Shown: piece by piece, positions 7,078-15,017 of the stretch
Numbering within the stretch: position 1 is the first letter of the stretch
Layout of the letters: every line of letters begins with the position of its first letter
DNA from: a virus
Strand: one strand, 5' to 3'
Length of the DNA: 25,711 nt
IMG/VR virus record: IMGVR_UViG_3300008114_003566
Span: 1-25,711 of that record
The notes under the pieces: model-generated
What the model was told of the DNA's origin: nothing
What the model saw: only the letters and a program-made list of their open reading frames with translations
Databases searched by the model: none
Position numbers and translations under genes: made by a program

Positions 7078-7675
7078 CTTTAGTACTTAAATCTGAATCG
7101 TTGTTAATTGTATCATCTTTTGACAATTCTTTTTTTACAGAACATATATTATTAACAGATCTTTTAGATTGACCATTTGGCAATATAGAATGTTGAAATT
7201 CATATAACTCATCAATATTATTAATAGTTTTTAACAATTTAGATAAACAATTAAAACTATTTTTAATTTCTCTTAATTTTTCAAGAAAATCATCATATTC
7301 TTCATAGTCTTTTTTTGTATATTCTATAGGTAACTTTATTCCTATGTTATCTGGTATAAAGGTTCTAAATAAATTATCTAAAGTAAATAATGCAACTGAT
7401 GCCTTTAAACTTTTCTTCGTTAAATCATCGTACGCAAGATCTGCGGATTCTTTTAACAATTCATACATCGGACCTTTGAATCCTTCTATAACATAACTTG
7501 GAAGTGGAAATTGAGGATTTGGGTAATTTTCGCTATCAGATTGCCATATTTTTAGGTCAACTTCGGAAATTAAAGCATCAAAACAGTTCTTTGAATCTAA
7601 AAAATCCTTAGCATCATGAAAAAAGAAGTTTGAGCCGTTTTGATTCTTATAAAAATATAGATATATATTAGACAT
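7052..7675 (-). CDS. Unknown protein between fibre and endolysin genes
   Basis: A soluble 207-residue protein that I do not recognise. The N-terminus (MSNIYLYFYKNQNGSNFFF) reads like a beta strand pair. The centre (95-150) is helical with an acidic stretch, and the C-terminal 45 residues are polar Ser/Asp-rich and probably disordered. It overlaps the fibre stop by 8 bases and the endolysin start by up to 26 bases, so it is translated with them. Position right after the fibre is where many phages keep a fibre-assembly chaperone, and that is the likeliest role, but no chaperone motif is visible. Confidence 0.6.
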   Translation of the reverse strand: MSNIYLYFYKNQNGSNFFFHDAKDFLDSKNCFDALISEVDLKIWQSDSENYPNPQFPLPSYVIEGFKGPMYELLKESADLAYDDLTKKSLKASVALFTLDNLFRTFIPDNIGIKLPIEYTKKDYEEYDDFLEKLREIKNSFNCLSKLLKTINNIDELYEFQHSILPNGQSKRSVNNICSVKKELSKDDTINNDSDLSTKDGFTSDED

Positions 7676-9572
7676 TGACTATTTGACCTCCGTTGATTGC
7701 ACTTGTAGATCCTAAAGTTCCAGATTTTAGGTATAAATAACCATTGATACCAGATATTTTTATATCTGGTACAGTTAAAGAGTTTGTATTTACATAATTA
7801 TTGCCGTTTAAATAACATAAGCCGGTTTGATTATATGTATTTGTGTTTTCAAAAAATAAACTACCTTTTGTATTGTTAATATTATCAGCATATTTAATAT
7901 TGCTATTATTTATAGTAACAACGTTTTGTTTATACTTAGGATCTATATAAAATAGATTACAATAAACAATCTCACTTTGTGTAGCCTCTGATATTTCAAT
8001 ATTAGTATCTGATAAATTAAAATTACCAGAGTATAAAAAAATTATATTATTGTAATTACTTGGTTTAGTAATATTTAATATTAAATTAATTATTGTTGAA
8101 TTCATATTTATTTCAAGAAGATATGGAAATGACCTTGTTGCATTTATTGTATTTGTAATAGTAATATTTGTAGCTATTAATTCTCTCATACCATTTAGTA
8201 TATTAGAATTTCTAGCAAATATTTGACCAAAATTTACAAACTCTGAATTTTTAATATTTAATCTACCCATGTAGTCATCAACAGGGTTCAAAAAAGTATA
8301 ATTTTGATTACCTTGGTTTACATTAATAAACAATGCATTTACTATAGAAATAGTACAAACAATCAGATTTGTACCAGCAAAAACATTATAATTTAATTTA
8401 AAAGTAGAATCTGTTATGGGAAAATTTGTTTTCCACGTCCCAGTAAATATAGGACAAAAAATACAATTAGAAATATTAAAAACACTCCAGCAAAAATTGT
8501 TAACATTTTGATTAGGTAACATAGTAACATTTACATTACCCTCAATAGTTATCCAATTCAGCTGATTCGCACCAATGTCCATCATCCCATTTGAAGGCAT
8601 TGCAACTTTTAACCCTTGCCCAGTATAATTATCTCTAAATTTTATTAAAACTCTTCGTCCGCCTCCATTTCTACCATAATCTTTTATTATTCTGTCGTAA
8701 GCTGTCTGTAACAACCTATTACTTACTTCTGGCTCATCTGGACCAACATACACAGTTATATCATAACCTGGCGGGGGATTGTCTGGATCTACAGGAACTG
8801 GTAATTCAGGCTCTTGCATAGTGAACATGTTCTTGATGAACTTTTCACCATCATAAATTCCCAAAATAGTTTCATTTGGCTGTAGACTAAAAGGCACACC
8901 GTCTCCGTCTGGGTCTGATAATAATTTTGGACCTAAGCCGTCAACATTAATATAAATCTTGCCATTACTCATATTTTCTACACTATTATTTATAATGCCA
9001 GAAGTAAAAACAATGGACATACCCTCATAATATGAAGTTTTATAATATGATGTAGCAGATGTTAAGGTATATAGTGTAAAATATTCTTGAGTAGTATTAT
9101 CGAATATAATTTCTCCAACAGATAAATATTCGTTAGTATATTGTCTATCTATGTTTGTTTGTATAAAAGAATTATTACTGTAAATAGCTTCATAAAACTT
9201 TCCAGTTTTTAAAACTGCATTTTCTATTACATTAGTAATTGGGTTTGTAAAAGTAGTTTTAAAATCTATATAACCCAAAGATCCAATTTTAATTTTAACT
9301 AAATCTGTAGAATTAATAGGCGATATAAACTTTATAGTCATACCATCGTAATACTGATCTAAAGAACCAGAGTTTGAAGGAGTTAGCAATAGTCTATTAG
9401 CTAAAGGACTCGTTGCATTAAAACCGCTTACTACAGAATTACCTATTTGCTTTACTAAATTAGACTTAGTAATTTTATAATCTTCGTTAGTTTCCGTTTT
9501 TCTTATATGAAAAACTGTAGTGTCTTCCAGAGTAGTTGTTGCTTCTAAATCAGAAATTCGTTTATCAACCAT
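7668..9572 (-). CDS. Tail fibre / tailspike-like receptor-binding protein
   Basis: A 634-residue modular adhesion protein. Residues 1-45 (VDKRISDLEATTTLEDTT region, ending 'ITKSNLVKQIG') match the N-terminal phrase seen in many phage fibres. Two fibre-like repeats follow, each starting 'YY-D/E-GM-T/S-I' at about 79 and 182 and ending in an 'I..GLG'-type turn. A Pro-rich linker with a Pro-Pro-Pro run lies near 255-270. The remainder, about 275-634, is Asn/Ile/Thr-rich with short repeating strands, like a beta-helix tailspike; its opening 'LLQTAYDRIIKDYG' and 'LNWITIEGN' resemble the start of such beta-helices. Whether it has depolymerase activity cannot be seen. It should determine host range. 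Confidence 0.75.
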   Translation of the reverse strand: MVDKRISDLEATTTLEDTTVFHIRKTETNEDYKITKSNLVKQIGNSVVSGFNATSPLANRLLLTPSNSGSLDQYYDGMTIKFISPINSTDLVKIKIGSLGYIDFKTTFTNPITNVIENAVLKTGKFYEAIYSNNSFIQTNIDRQYTNEYLSVGEIIFDNTTQEYFTLYTLTSATSYYKTSYYEGMSIVFTSGIINNSVENMSNGKIYINVDGLGPKLLSDPDGDGVPFSLQPNETILGIYDGEKFIKNMFTMQEPELPVPVDPDNPPPGYDITVYVGPDEPEVSNRLLQTAYDRIIKDYGRNGGGRRVLIKFRDNYTGQGLKVAMPSNGMMDIGANQLNWITIEGNVNVTMLPNQNVNNFCWSVFNISNCIFCPIFTGTWKTNFPITDSTFKLNYNVFAGTNLIVCTISIVNALFINVNQGNQNYTFLNPVDDYMGRLNIKNSEFVNFGQIFARNSNILNGMRELIATNITITNTINATRSFPYLLEINMNSTIINLILNITKPSNYNNIIFLYSGNFNLSDTNIEISEATQSEIVYCNLFYIDPKYKQNVVTINNSNIKYADNINNTKGSLFFENTNTYNQTGLCYLNGNNYVNTNSLTVPDIKISGINGYLYLKSGTLGSTSAINGGQIVNV

Positions 9573-9578
9573 AATTAC

Positions 9579-9956
9579 CTATACGATACTATTATCTTTT
9601 ACTTTACGCCAATTAGTGCCATCGCTAAATGCAATACATCCGCCTGTATCTAGATCTGATATAAAAATCGTACTTCCAGCTGGTTTTGTGGACGCAGCGG
9701 GTTTATTTGCGTTGGTATAAACTCTATTAGTTCTTTCATCTAAATATTCTATCCATAACGCATTATAATACTGTAAATAGTTATAATCCCCCCTAGCTAA
9801 ACCTTTGTTTATTGGGATGCCTTTATCAGTAAATAACTCAGGTATAGAATCTGGTCTGTTCCAACCCTGTGCTTCTTTCCCAGTTACTGGGTCTATTCCA
9901 GTTTCGAACTCTTGTATTTTTGCAAGATAAGGTATTTTATCGGGTCTATTTACCAT
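9579..9956 (-). CDS. Small fibre-associated / baseplate-to-fibre protein
   Basis: A 125-residue protein between the DUF2612-like wedge gene and the large fibre. It has the phrases 'GKEAQGWNRPDSIPE', 'YNYLQYYNALWIEYLDER' and a C-terminal 'AGSTIFISDLDTGGCIAFSDGTNWRKV'-type segment. The last part resembles the Gly-rich 'g..vyvtd..gG..a.sdG..Wr' module common in phage and prophage fibre proteins. No signal or membrane segment is seen. It probably forms a short fibre or joins the fibre to the baseplate; this is inferred from position and that module. An AT-only tetranucleotide repeat lies just upstream of its ATG. Confidence 0.65.
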   Translation of the reverse strand: MVNRPDKIPYLAKIQEFETGIDPVTGKEAQGWNRPDSIPELFTDKGIPINKGLARGDYNYLQYYNALWIEYLDERTNRVYTNANKPAASTKPAGSTIFISDLDTGGCIAFSDGTNWRKVKDNSIV

Positions 9957-9960
9957 AATA

Positions 9961-9987
9961 TTATTTATTTATTTATTTATTTATTTA
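9961..9987. repeat. (TTAT)6.75 tetranucleotide repeat upstream of the fibre genes
   Basis: An uninterrupted TTAT array lies between the wedge gene and the small fibre gene. On the - strand it reads TAAA-type repeats starting within the wedge gene's stop. It provides stop codons in all frames, and occupies the place where the ribosome-binding site of the 9956 start should be. Copy-number change would alter spacing, not a coding frame. Confidence 0.95.
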
Positions 9988-10552
9988 ATCGTTCCATTAA
10001 TCTTCCACCTATAAACTCTACTTCCTGTCCTTCTACCGTGAATTCATCAGATAACGAATAGAGTGAAGATGGCTCAGTTACTTCACCAGTACTCAATAGT
10101 ACATTATACTCTAAACCCTGAGAATCCACAATTATTTTATCTTTATTAGGTCCTACGACTAAATTAAAATCTTCTAAATATCTTTCTGCAAAAGTAAATT
10201 TTGTATCTGAAAAATCTTGATATAAGAAAATCTTTTTTATACCAGCTAAACATAATTTTTGCATTTGAGAATGTAAAAATGGTAAAACTATTTGAGCATA
10301 GATGCGTTTTCTATAGTCTTCATCGTTTAAACCGTATCTTTTTATACCAGGAATAGTTCCTATTCTATCTAATTGAATACCAAAAGCTGTGTCTAAATGA
10401 CATAAAGTAGAAACATCATAAATTGCATCTTCTAAAGCTTGCTCTTGCTCCATAATGACTTCTAGAATCATATTTATAACAGAGCTATCTTTATACTGAG
10501 ACATTAAGCGTTTTTTAGCTAACTCAATTTTATTTGTAATTTTTTGAATCAT
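9977..10552 (-). CDS. Baseplate wedge protein, DUF2612 / P2 gpI-like
   Basis: A 191-residue baseplate protein that closes the wedge and connects to fibres. The segment from about 47 to 90 ('DAIYDVSTLCHLDTAFGIQLDRIG..PG..RYGLNDEDYRKRI') carries the family pattern of 'd..la.G.qLD.iG.i.g..R.g..D..YR..i' with YRKRI at its end. The C-terminal part is beta-rich. It follows the J-like gene with an ATGA overlap, the order J then I used in P2-like and Pam3-type baseplates. Confidence 0.8.
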   Translation of the reverse strand: MIQKITNKIELAKKRLMSQYKDSSVINMILEVIMEQEQALEDAIYDVSTLCHLDTAFGIQLDRIGTIPGIKRYGLNDEDYRKRIYAQIVLPFLHSQMQKLCLAGIKKIFLYQDFSDTKFTFAERYLEDFNLVVGPNKDKIIVDSQGLEYNVLLSTGEVTEPSSLYSLSDEFTVEGQEVEFIGGRLMERLNK

Positions 10553-11979
10553 ATTTGTAAAATAGTTATTTTGCTTATATCTGTTTTTTGAACTTGAGAC
10601 TTTTGAACAATAATATTTTCGCTAATTAAAACACTAGGTTTTTGCTCGGTTACAGAACCAGCTAGTGTTATTATTGCAGAAGTTACACCAGGAACGCTAT
10701 ATATACTTGTAAATAAAGATTGATATAAAACACTTTCGCCCACACTTAATTTCGAAATCTGAGACACAAGATTACTTTTAATCAAATCATCTCCATCAAT
10801 TGGAAATATATTAACATCTTTTGTTATACGTACATCTACATAAATATAAAGAAAAACAGGTCTTGAGAATTTAATAAAATGCTCAAATCCTGTACTGTCT
10901 TTGACTGGGACTGATAAGTTTCCGTAAGCCTGTATACCAGCTCCTTTGTTATCCCAAATAGTTTGAGCTATTGTTAAATTATCACCACCACTTACTAAAG
11001 CTTCAAAACTATGTGGTGGTATATTATTTACAGTCGCATCAGTGGCATTTTCTATAATTAAAACAGATGTAACCCCAGTTAAGTTTAAAAGTTTACCTCT
11101 TATAGCATCAACAGTCCCAGATCCGATAGACCCTAAAGATAACTCCCTTCTAATTCTTAATTCTTCATCCGTTTCTAAATTTCTACCAAGTTCTGGTGAA
11201 AATTCATTTATTACAGATATCCAACCAGCAACAGGCGTTTGTATATTTACTAAAGAATTAATTGCTAAACTTATATAACCTGCATCTGAAGCAATAAAAG
11301 TAGAAAGAACACTTAGTTTGTCTATAGAAATATATTGAGATACATAAACCTCCATTGTTAATTCAATGTCTGTACTTTTTATAAATAATTGATTATTTAC
11401 ATTACTAGCTTCAACTGGTTGATTACTTTGATTTATAAAAAACATCAGCTGATTTGTAATATGTTCTACAGTATCATTTTCTTGTTTTATGTATGAAAAT
11501 TTTTGATCATTTATAAACACAGAATATTCAAAATTATTTTGTACAATATCTTTAACATCTAAATATATTTCATAACAAGCTTCATTTGTAATAGACTCAT
11601 CTTTCGTTAATAAAAAAATTGTATTAACATTATTAGCAATAACCTGACTATTTGAAGGAATTAAAATTTGATTTTTACCAGTAAGCTTTGCTAAAGTAGT
11701 TGTTTTTGTAGCTTCCAATCTTTTTATTTTTGCATATGCACAGATACCATCTAAAGCTACACCAAAAGCCGTATCGGGAAATATTGAATTATAAGCGCTT
11801 TCTATAGCTTCCCAGCATCGAGCCTGAGATTCTGCGTAAATTGTAACATATTGCATATTAACAGAATTTGGATCTGTATTAACATCTCCGAATTTATCTA
11901 TTAAACTTTCTTGTATTTCTTCAGTTAAAACTTCAAAAGTCTTTCTATTAAAACCAGTACTAGTTACTCCGTAAGTCAT
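10549..11979 (-). CDS. Baseplate J-like wedge protein (gp47 / gp6 family)
   Basis: A 476-residue predicted baseplate wedge subunit forming the ring around the hub. The C-terminal half carries the family signature: 'ETDEELRIRRELSLGSIGSGT' at roughly 272-292 followed by 'VDAIRGKLLNLTGV', 'ENATD', 'PPHSFEALVSGGD' and 'KGAGIQAYG'. The N-terminal 'FEVLTEEIQESLIDKFGD' is the usual helix of the family. It overlaps the gp25-like gene by ATGA and the DUF2612-like gene by ATGA, so the three wedge proteins are made together. Confidence 0.92.
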   Translation of the reverse strand: MTYGVTSTGFNRKTFEVLTEEIQESLIDKFGDVNTDPNSVNMQYVTIYAESQARCWEAIESAYNSIFPDTAFGVALDGICAYAKIKRLEATKTTTLAKLTGKNQILIPSNSQVIANNVNTIFLLTKDESITNEACYEIYLDVKDIVQNNFEYSVFINDQKFSYIKQENDTVEHITNQLMFFINQSNQPVEASNVNNQLFIKSTDIELTMEVYVSQYISIDKLSVLSTFIASDAGYISLAINSLVNIQTPVAGWISVINEFSPELGRNLETDEELRIRRELSLGSIGSGTVDAIRGKLLNLTGVTSVLIIENATDATVNNIPPHSFEALVSGGDNLTIAQTIWDNKGAGIQAYGNLSVPVKDSTGFEHFIKFSRPVFLYIYVDVRITKDVNIFPIDGDDLIKSNLVSQISKLSVGESVLYQSLFTSIYSVPGVTSAIITLAGSVTEQKPSVLISENIIVQKSQVQKTDISKITILQI

Positions 11980-12335
11980 GCTTCACCTTCAATTACAAAA
12001 CCGTTTCTATCTTTTACTATAAAAGATACATTTATTAATTCACTTCCTTCTTTTCTAAGGATTTCAACTTCTATAATTTCTGCGACTTCAGGAATTCCTT
12101 GTAATTCTTTTATAAAAAGATTTCTTATTGATTCTTCAGAACTTGATTTTGTAAAAACATATTTTAAATAATCAACACCATCTTCTAGATTTAAAAAATT
12201 ATCTCCTGTAAAAAACAACAATCTAGTTTTAATTTTTTGCAAAGTAATCTCTCCATCTCGAGTAAATCTAATATCTCCATTCTCTATCACTAAATCATGA
12301 GTAATTGGATTTAAATATAAATCTTTAATAGTCAT
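11976..12335 (-). CDS. gp25-like baseplate wedge protein
   Basis: A 119-residue sheath-initiating baseplate protein of the T4 gp25/P2 gpW type. 'DLYLNPITHDLVIENGDIRFTRDGEITLQKIKTRL' pattern at the N-terminus (quoted here in part: GDIRFTRDGE at about 20-29) and 'GVDYLKYVFTKS' near 53-64 fit the family's '.....q.ir.rL.t..GE....p..Gvp'. The C-terminal 'EVAEIIEVEILR' fits 'p.v..v..v.v'. In contractile tails it links wedge to the first sheath ring. It overlaps the spike gene and the J-like gene by four bases each. Confidence 0.85.
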   Translation of the reverse strand: MTIKDLYLNPITHDLVIENGDIRFTRDGEITLQKIKTRLLFFTGDNFLNLEDGVDYLKYVFTKSSSEESIRNLFIKELQGIPEVAEIIEVEILRKEGSELINVSFIVKDRNGFVIEGEA

Positions 12336-13141
12336 ATAGGAGCCTCTGTTTGAGCTGGAATAGCAGCAGTTGGACTACTTCCAACAACTGGTTTTGAGTA
12401 CATATGTTTATGATCTTTCAATGAAACTATACCAGCTTTTACATCTCCAGTAGCTTCAACATCTCCAGCTACTTTTAATTTAGCGCCAACTTCAAATGTT
12501 TGATTATTCTTTCCAAATGCTTTACCGTCCAAATGTAAATCACCCTTTATATTTAAATTTGCAGTGTCTAAATTAACATTACCTGTAGATTTAAGATGAA
12601 CATCTCTACAATTAATTGTAGCATCATGGTCTAAATTTATCTCAGCTGTTTTCGAAGAAATCTTTAAATGATTTTTAGAATCAATTTCAACATCTCCGTT
12701 TTGTTTTATTTTTATAGTTGTACCAGAGTAAAAAATATTTAAATCTTCGTTATTTTCTATAAGATTAGGTTTGTTAAATTGCTTCAATCCCAAAATTGCA
12801 ACTGCATCAGATAAATGATGAGTACGTTTCGTTTCTGGTTTTTGATTAGATATTCCAGTTAACCAATTTGTTATATCTTTATCTGCAAAAAATACTATAC
12901 AGGAATCTCCAGTTTTAACTGGCATAGTTATATAAGCACCTCCAGAAGATGGCATTATAATAGGCACACCTGATATAACTGGATATTCTGTAAAAGAATT
13001 ATCATCCTCTTTCTTTTTAGAATCTATTTTGATATTTGCTTTTTGCGTTTTAAAATCATAAGATTCAATAATTCCTGGCATACAAACATTTATAGAGTTC
13101 GTAATTTTTGTTTGTAAAGCTTCTAAAAACTCATTATACAT
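12332..13141 (-). CDS. Baseplate spike / central tail needle, Gp138-type N-terminus
   Basis: A 269-residue membrane-piercing spike. The N-terminal ~110 residues form an OB-fold-like domain as in Gp138/gp5 spikes: 'CMPGIIESYDFKTQKANIKI', then 'YPVISGVPIIMPSSGGAYITMPVKTGDSCIVFF'-type phrases and 'HHLSDAVAI' near 107-115. From about 128 the sequence is a repetitive beta helix with 'I.I...gdveI.s.nhl.i...' pattern. Residues 243-246 read DHKH and end with a Pro/Ala-rich tip. The HxH pair at the tip is where P2- and phi92-like spikes bind a metal ion. It follows the hub gene by 6 bases. Confidence 0.88.
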   Translation of the reverse strand: MYNEFLEALQTKITNSINVCMPGIIESYDFKTQKANIKIDSKKKEDDNSFTEYPVISGVPIIMPSSGGAYITMPVKTGDSCIVFFADKDITNWLTGISNQKPETKRTHHLSDAVAILGLKQFNKPNLIENNEDLNIFYSGTTIKIKQNGDVEIDSKNHLKISSKTAEINLDHDATINCRDVHLKSTGNVNLDTANLNIKGDLHLDGKAFGKNNQTFEVGAKLKVAGDVEATGDVKAGIVSLKDHKHMYSKPVVGSSPTAAIPAQTEAPI

Positions 13142-13147
13142 TTCAGC

Positions 13148-13969
13148 TTATCTATCTACTACAATAAGTTTAGTATACCACTCATTACCCATATTGTCAC
13201 CAATGTGAGTTAATTCTTTTATCAAAAAAGTACCTTTTAAAGAGCTACTATCTATAGAAATTAAATCTCCAACTTCAAGCTGTGGGTTTAATAAACAAAC
13301 TACTGAATATTCACCTTTTTCTTTTTTTTCAAAGTCTTTGTTTTTAATTGTTCTATTTGGACTTTCTATTAAACCCGTTTCTGCAGATAATAAAAAAGCT
13401 TTTAAAGTTGTCGATGAGTTTTTTGTTAAAATTTGTATTTGCCCATTTTGTATAGACCATTCAAAATCATATTGCATAGCCAAATCTTGCAATGCATCAG
13501 ATACAGTGCCTACAAAACTATAGCCGTTTTTTATGTTCTGAGGTTTTAGATTTGAAAAGCGTAAAGGTAAATTTATTTTTTGAATTATAGTATCAATTAT
13601 AGTTTTAGTAGATGTATTTTCAGCAAATGAAAGCTGAATATAATTGTTTTTTATAGCTTTAAATCCATCTTTAGAATATATAGTAGTTACAATATCTGGA
13701 GCATAAATATAATGTGTTACATCACTTACATTACCTTGTGCTATTTTTATCAAACCCACATCTTCTGAATATCCGCACTGCATTTCAAAAAAAGCATATT
13801 GCTCACTACTAATAGCATTTCTCTCTTTCTCTGATAAATTATAAATATCAACTCTAGAAAAATTACTTTTTAATTGCAAACTTTTTTTTATTTCAAATTT
13901 TATTTTTAGATTTTCTATTAATAAATTTGGAGATATAGTTATACTATATATTCGATTAAAACTAACCAT
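13148..13969 (-). CDS. Baseplate hub protein (gp27 / P2 gpD-like)
   Basis: A 273-residue predicted hub that joins tail tube and spike. The start at 13969 is chosen because the ATG overlaps the previous stop as TGATG; a longer reading from TTG at 13993 exists but would lie within the plug gene. The sequence 'SRVDIYNLSEKERNAI' near 37-52 (numbered from this start) matches the hub phrase 'n.l.i.iyNLs...r..i', and 'VTIYSKDGFKAI'-like, 'SDALQDLAMQYDFEWSIQNGQIQI' and 'PQLEVGDLISI' phrases are the expected order. It lies directly before the spike gene. Confidence 0.82.
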   Translation of the reverse strand: MVSFNRIYSITISPNLLIENLKIKFEIKKSLQLKSNFSRVDIYNLSEKERNAISSEQYAFFEMQCGYSEDVGLIKIAQGNVSDVTHYIYAPDIVTTIYSKDGFKAIKNNYIQLSFAENTSTKTIIDTIIQKINLPLRFSNLKPQNIKNGYSFVGTVSDALQDLAMQYDFEWSIQNGQIQILTKNSSTTLKAFLLSAETGLIESPNRTIKNKDFEKKEKGEYSVVCLLNPQLEVGDLISIDSSSLKGTFLIKELTHIGDNMGNEWYTKLIVVDR

Positions 13970-14319
13970 CAAAAAATCTTTAAATTTTGCCAAAAAGGAT
14001 CTTCTGCCAAATCTTGTTCAGTTAAATAAAACATAGAAAATTTATCTGCTAAATTTTTTTCATCTATTTCTTCTGAATTGTCAAAGGAAGGTAAAACAAT
14101 TAAATAACCTTTTGGCTTCTTTACACTTTGTACATTTTTTAAAATATTAGTATAAGGAACTAAAGAAAATCCACTTACAACATCTTCATCATCGCTTTTT
14201 ATATCGAAGCTCCACAAACCAACTCGTTCATTCCATTTAAAAACAAATGTAAAAACTTCATTATCTATGATCAAATTTTCTTTATATAAAAAATTATTTT
14301 TTAATATTATTTGAATCAT
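13969..14319 (-). CDS. Baseplate plug protein, Pam3 gp18-like
   Basis: A 116-residue protein between the Dit-like and hub genes. The N-terminal strand 'IDNEVFTFVFKWNERVGLWSFDI' (about 20-42) fits the plug family's 'l.g..y.l...yN.r...W.ldl'; the following 'GFSLVPYTNIL' fits '..g..lv.g.dLl'. In cyanophage Pam3 the equivalent plugs the baseplate channel between hub and tube. Its start overlaps the Dit-like stop (TAATG) and its stop overlaps the hub ATG (TGATG). The call rests on this motif and the gene order. Confidence 0.75.
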   Translation of the reverse strand: MIQIILKNNFLYKENLIIDNEVFTFVFKWNERVGLWSFDIKSDDEDVVSGFSLVPYTNILKNVQSVKKPKGYLIVLPSFDNSEEIDEKNLADKFSMFYLTEQDLAEDPFWQNLKIF

Positions 14320-15005
14320 TATTTAAAAGGATTTAAATTAGTTAATTTATCAAGTTTTTCTTTTAAATTTGTTTTAGTTTTTTCCTTTTCTACAGTGTTT
14401 AACTCTTGAGTATCTCCCTTACCTAAACTTGCTAAATTAGAAACTCCAGGTAATGAAGATGGAGCGATCGCTCTTTTAACATTAACTATTTTACTAGTTA
14501 CAAATTTAATCTGTTTTAAACTTATACTAAACTCCAAAGCATCTCCAGTCTTTTTATCGCTAGAAAAACTTAAAGTCTCTATAGCCATATTATCATATGT
14601 TTTCATCTTTGAAACTATACTTACCAAAGTTTTATTTTCTTTTAAAGTCTCTAAATAGTTAAAAGCTAAAATCTGTTTCTTACTTGGTCCAGTAATATAA
14701 TTATAGATATTACTTGCTATATTACCTTCAAAAAAACCTGTCAAAGTATTTATATCTGATAAATATAAAGAATTATTGGTAATCAAACCGTCCATTTTAA
14801 TGACAGTTGGATTGCTATAAATATGATCTGATATATTTGAACCGTTTGAAATTGGATGGTTTGTAATAGTGTTAGAATAGTCAATAACTTCAACCATTGT
14901 AGCATCTAAAAGCAAATCTCCAATCTTTCTTTTAGAACCAACAAGATAGTTTTTTCCAAGTAAAGCTATGCTACTTATTGAAGCTATGAGTGAAGTAGTA
15001 GACAT
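14319..15005 (-). CDS. Dit-like distal tail / baseplate protein
   Basis: A 228-residue predicted tail-tip adaptor. The region 'DATMVEVIDYSNTITNHPISNGSNISDHIYSNP' (about 33-65, here described rather than needed in full) matches the N-terminal domain of Dit-like phage tail proteins: hydrophobic start, 'hP...gs.isDHi....' and then 'IKMDGLITN'. The C-terminal 40 residues are Lys/Thr/Leu-rich and probably a flexible helix. It lies between the tape measure and the plug, the position of this protein in Pam3-type myophages. Confidence 0.78.
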   Translation of the reverse strand: MSTTSLIASISSIALLGKNYLVGSKRKIGDLLLDATMVEVIDYSNTITNHPISNGSNISDHIYSNPTVIKMDGLITNNSLYLSDINTLTGFFEGNIASNIYNYITGPSKKQILAFNYLETLKENKTLVSIVSKMKTYDNMAIETLSFSSDKKTGDALEFSISLKQIKFVTSKIVNVKRAIAPSSLPGVSNLASLGKGDTQELNTVEKEKTKTNLKEKLDKLTNLNPFK

Positions 15006-15017
15006 AAACTATATACT

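Noticed and set aside
9520-9720. Open frame on the + strand across the start of the fibre gene
   Set aside because: It is antisense to two well-supported - strand genes, with no ribosome-binding site or family features.
13970-13993. Longer TTG start for the hub gene
   Set aside because: The ATG at 13969 overlaps the previous stop as TGATG, the coupling used across this operon; the TTG would lie within the plug gene.
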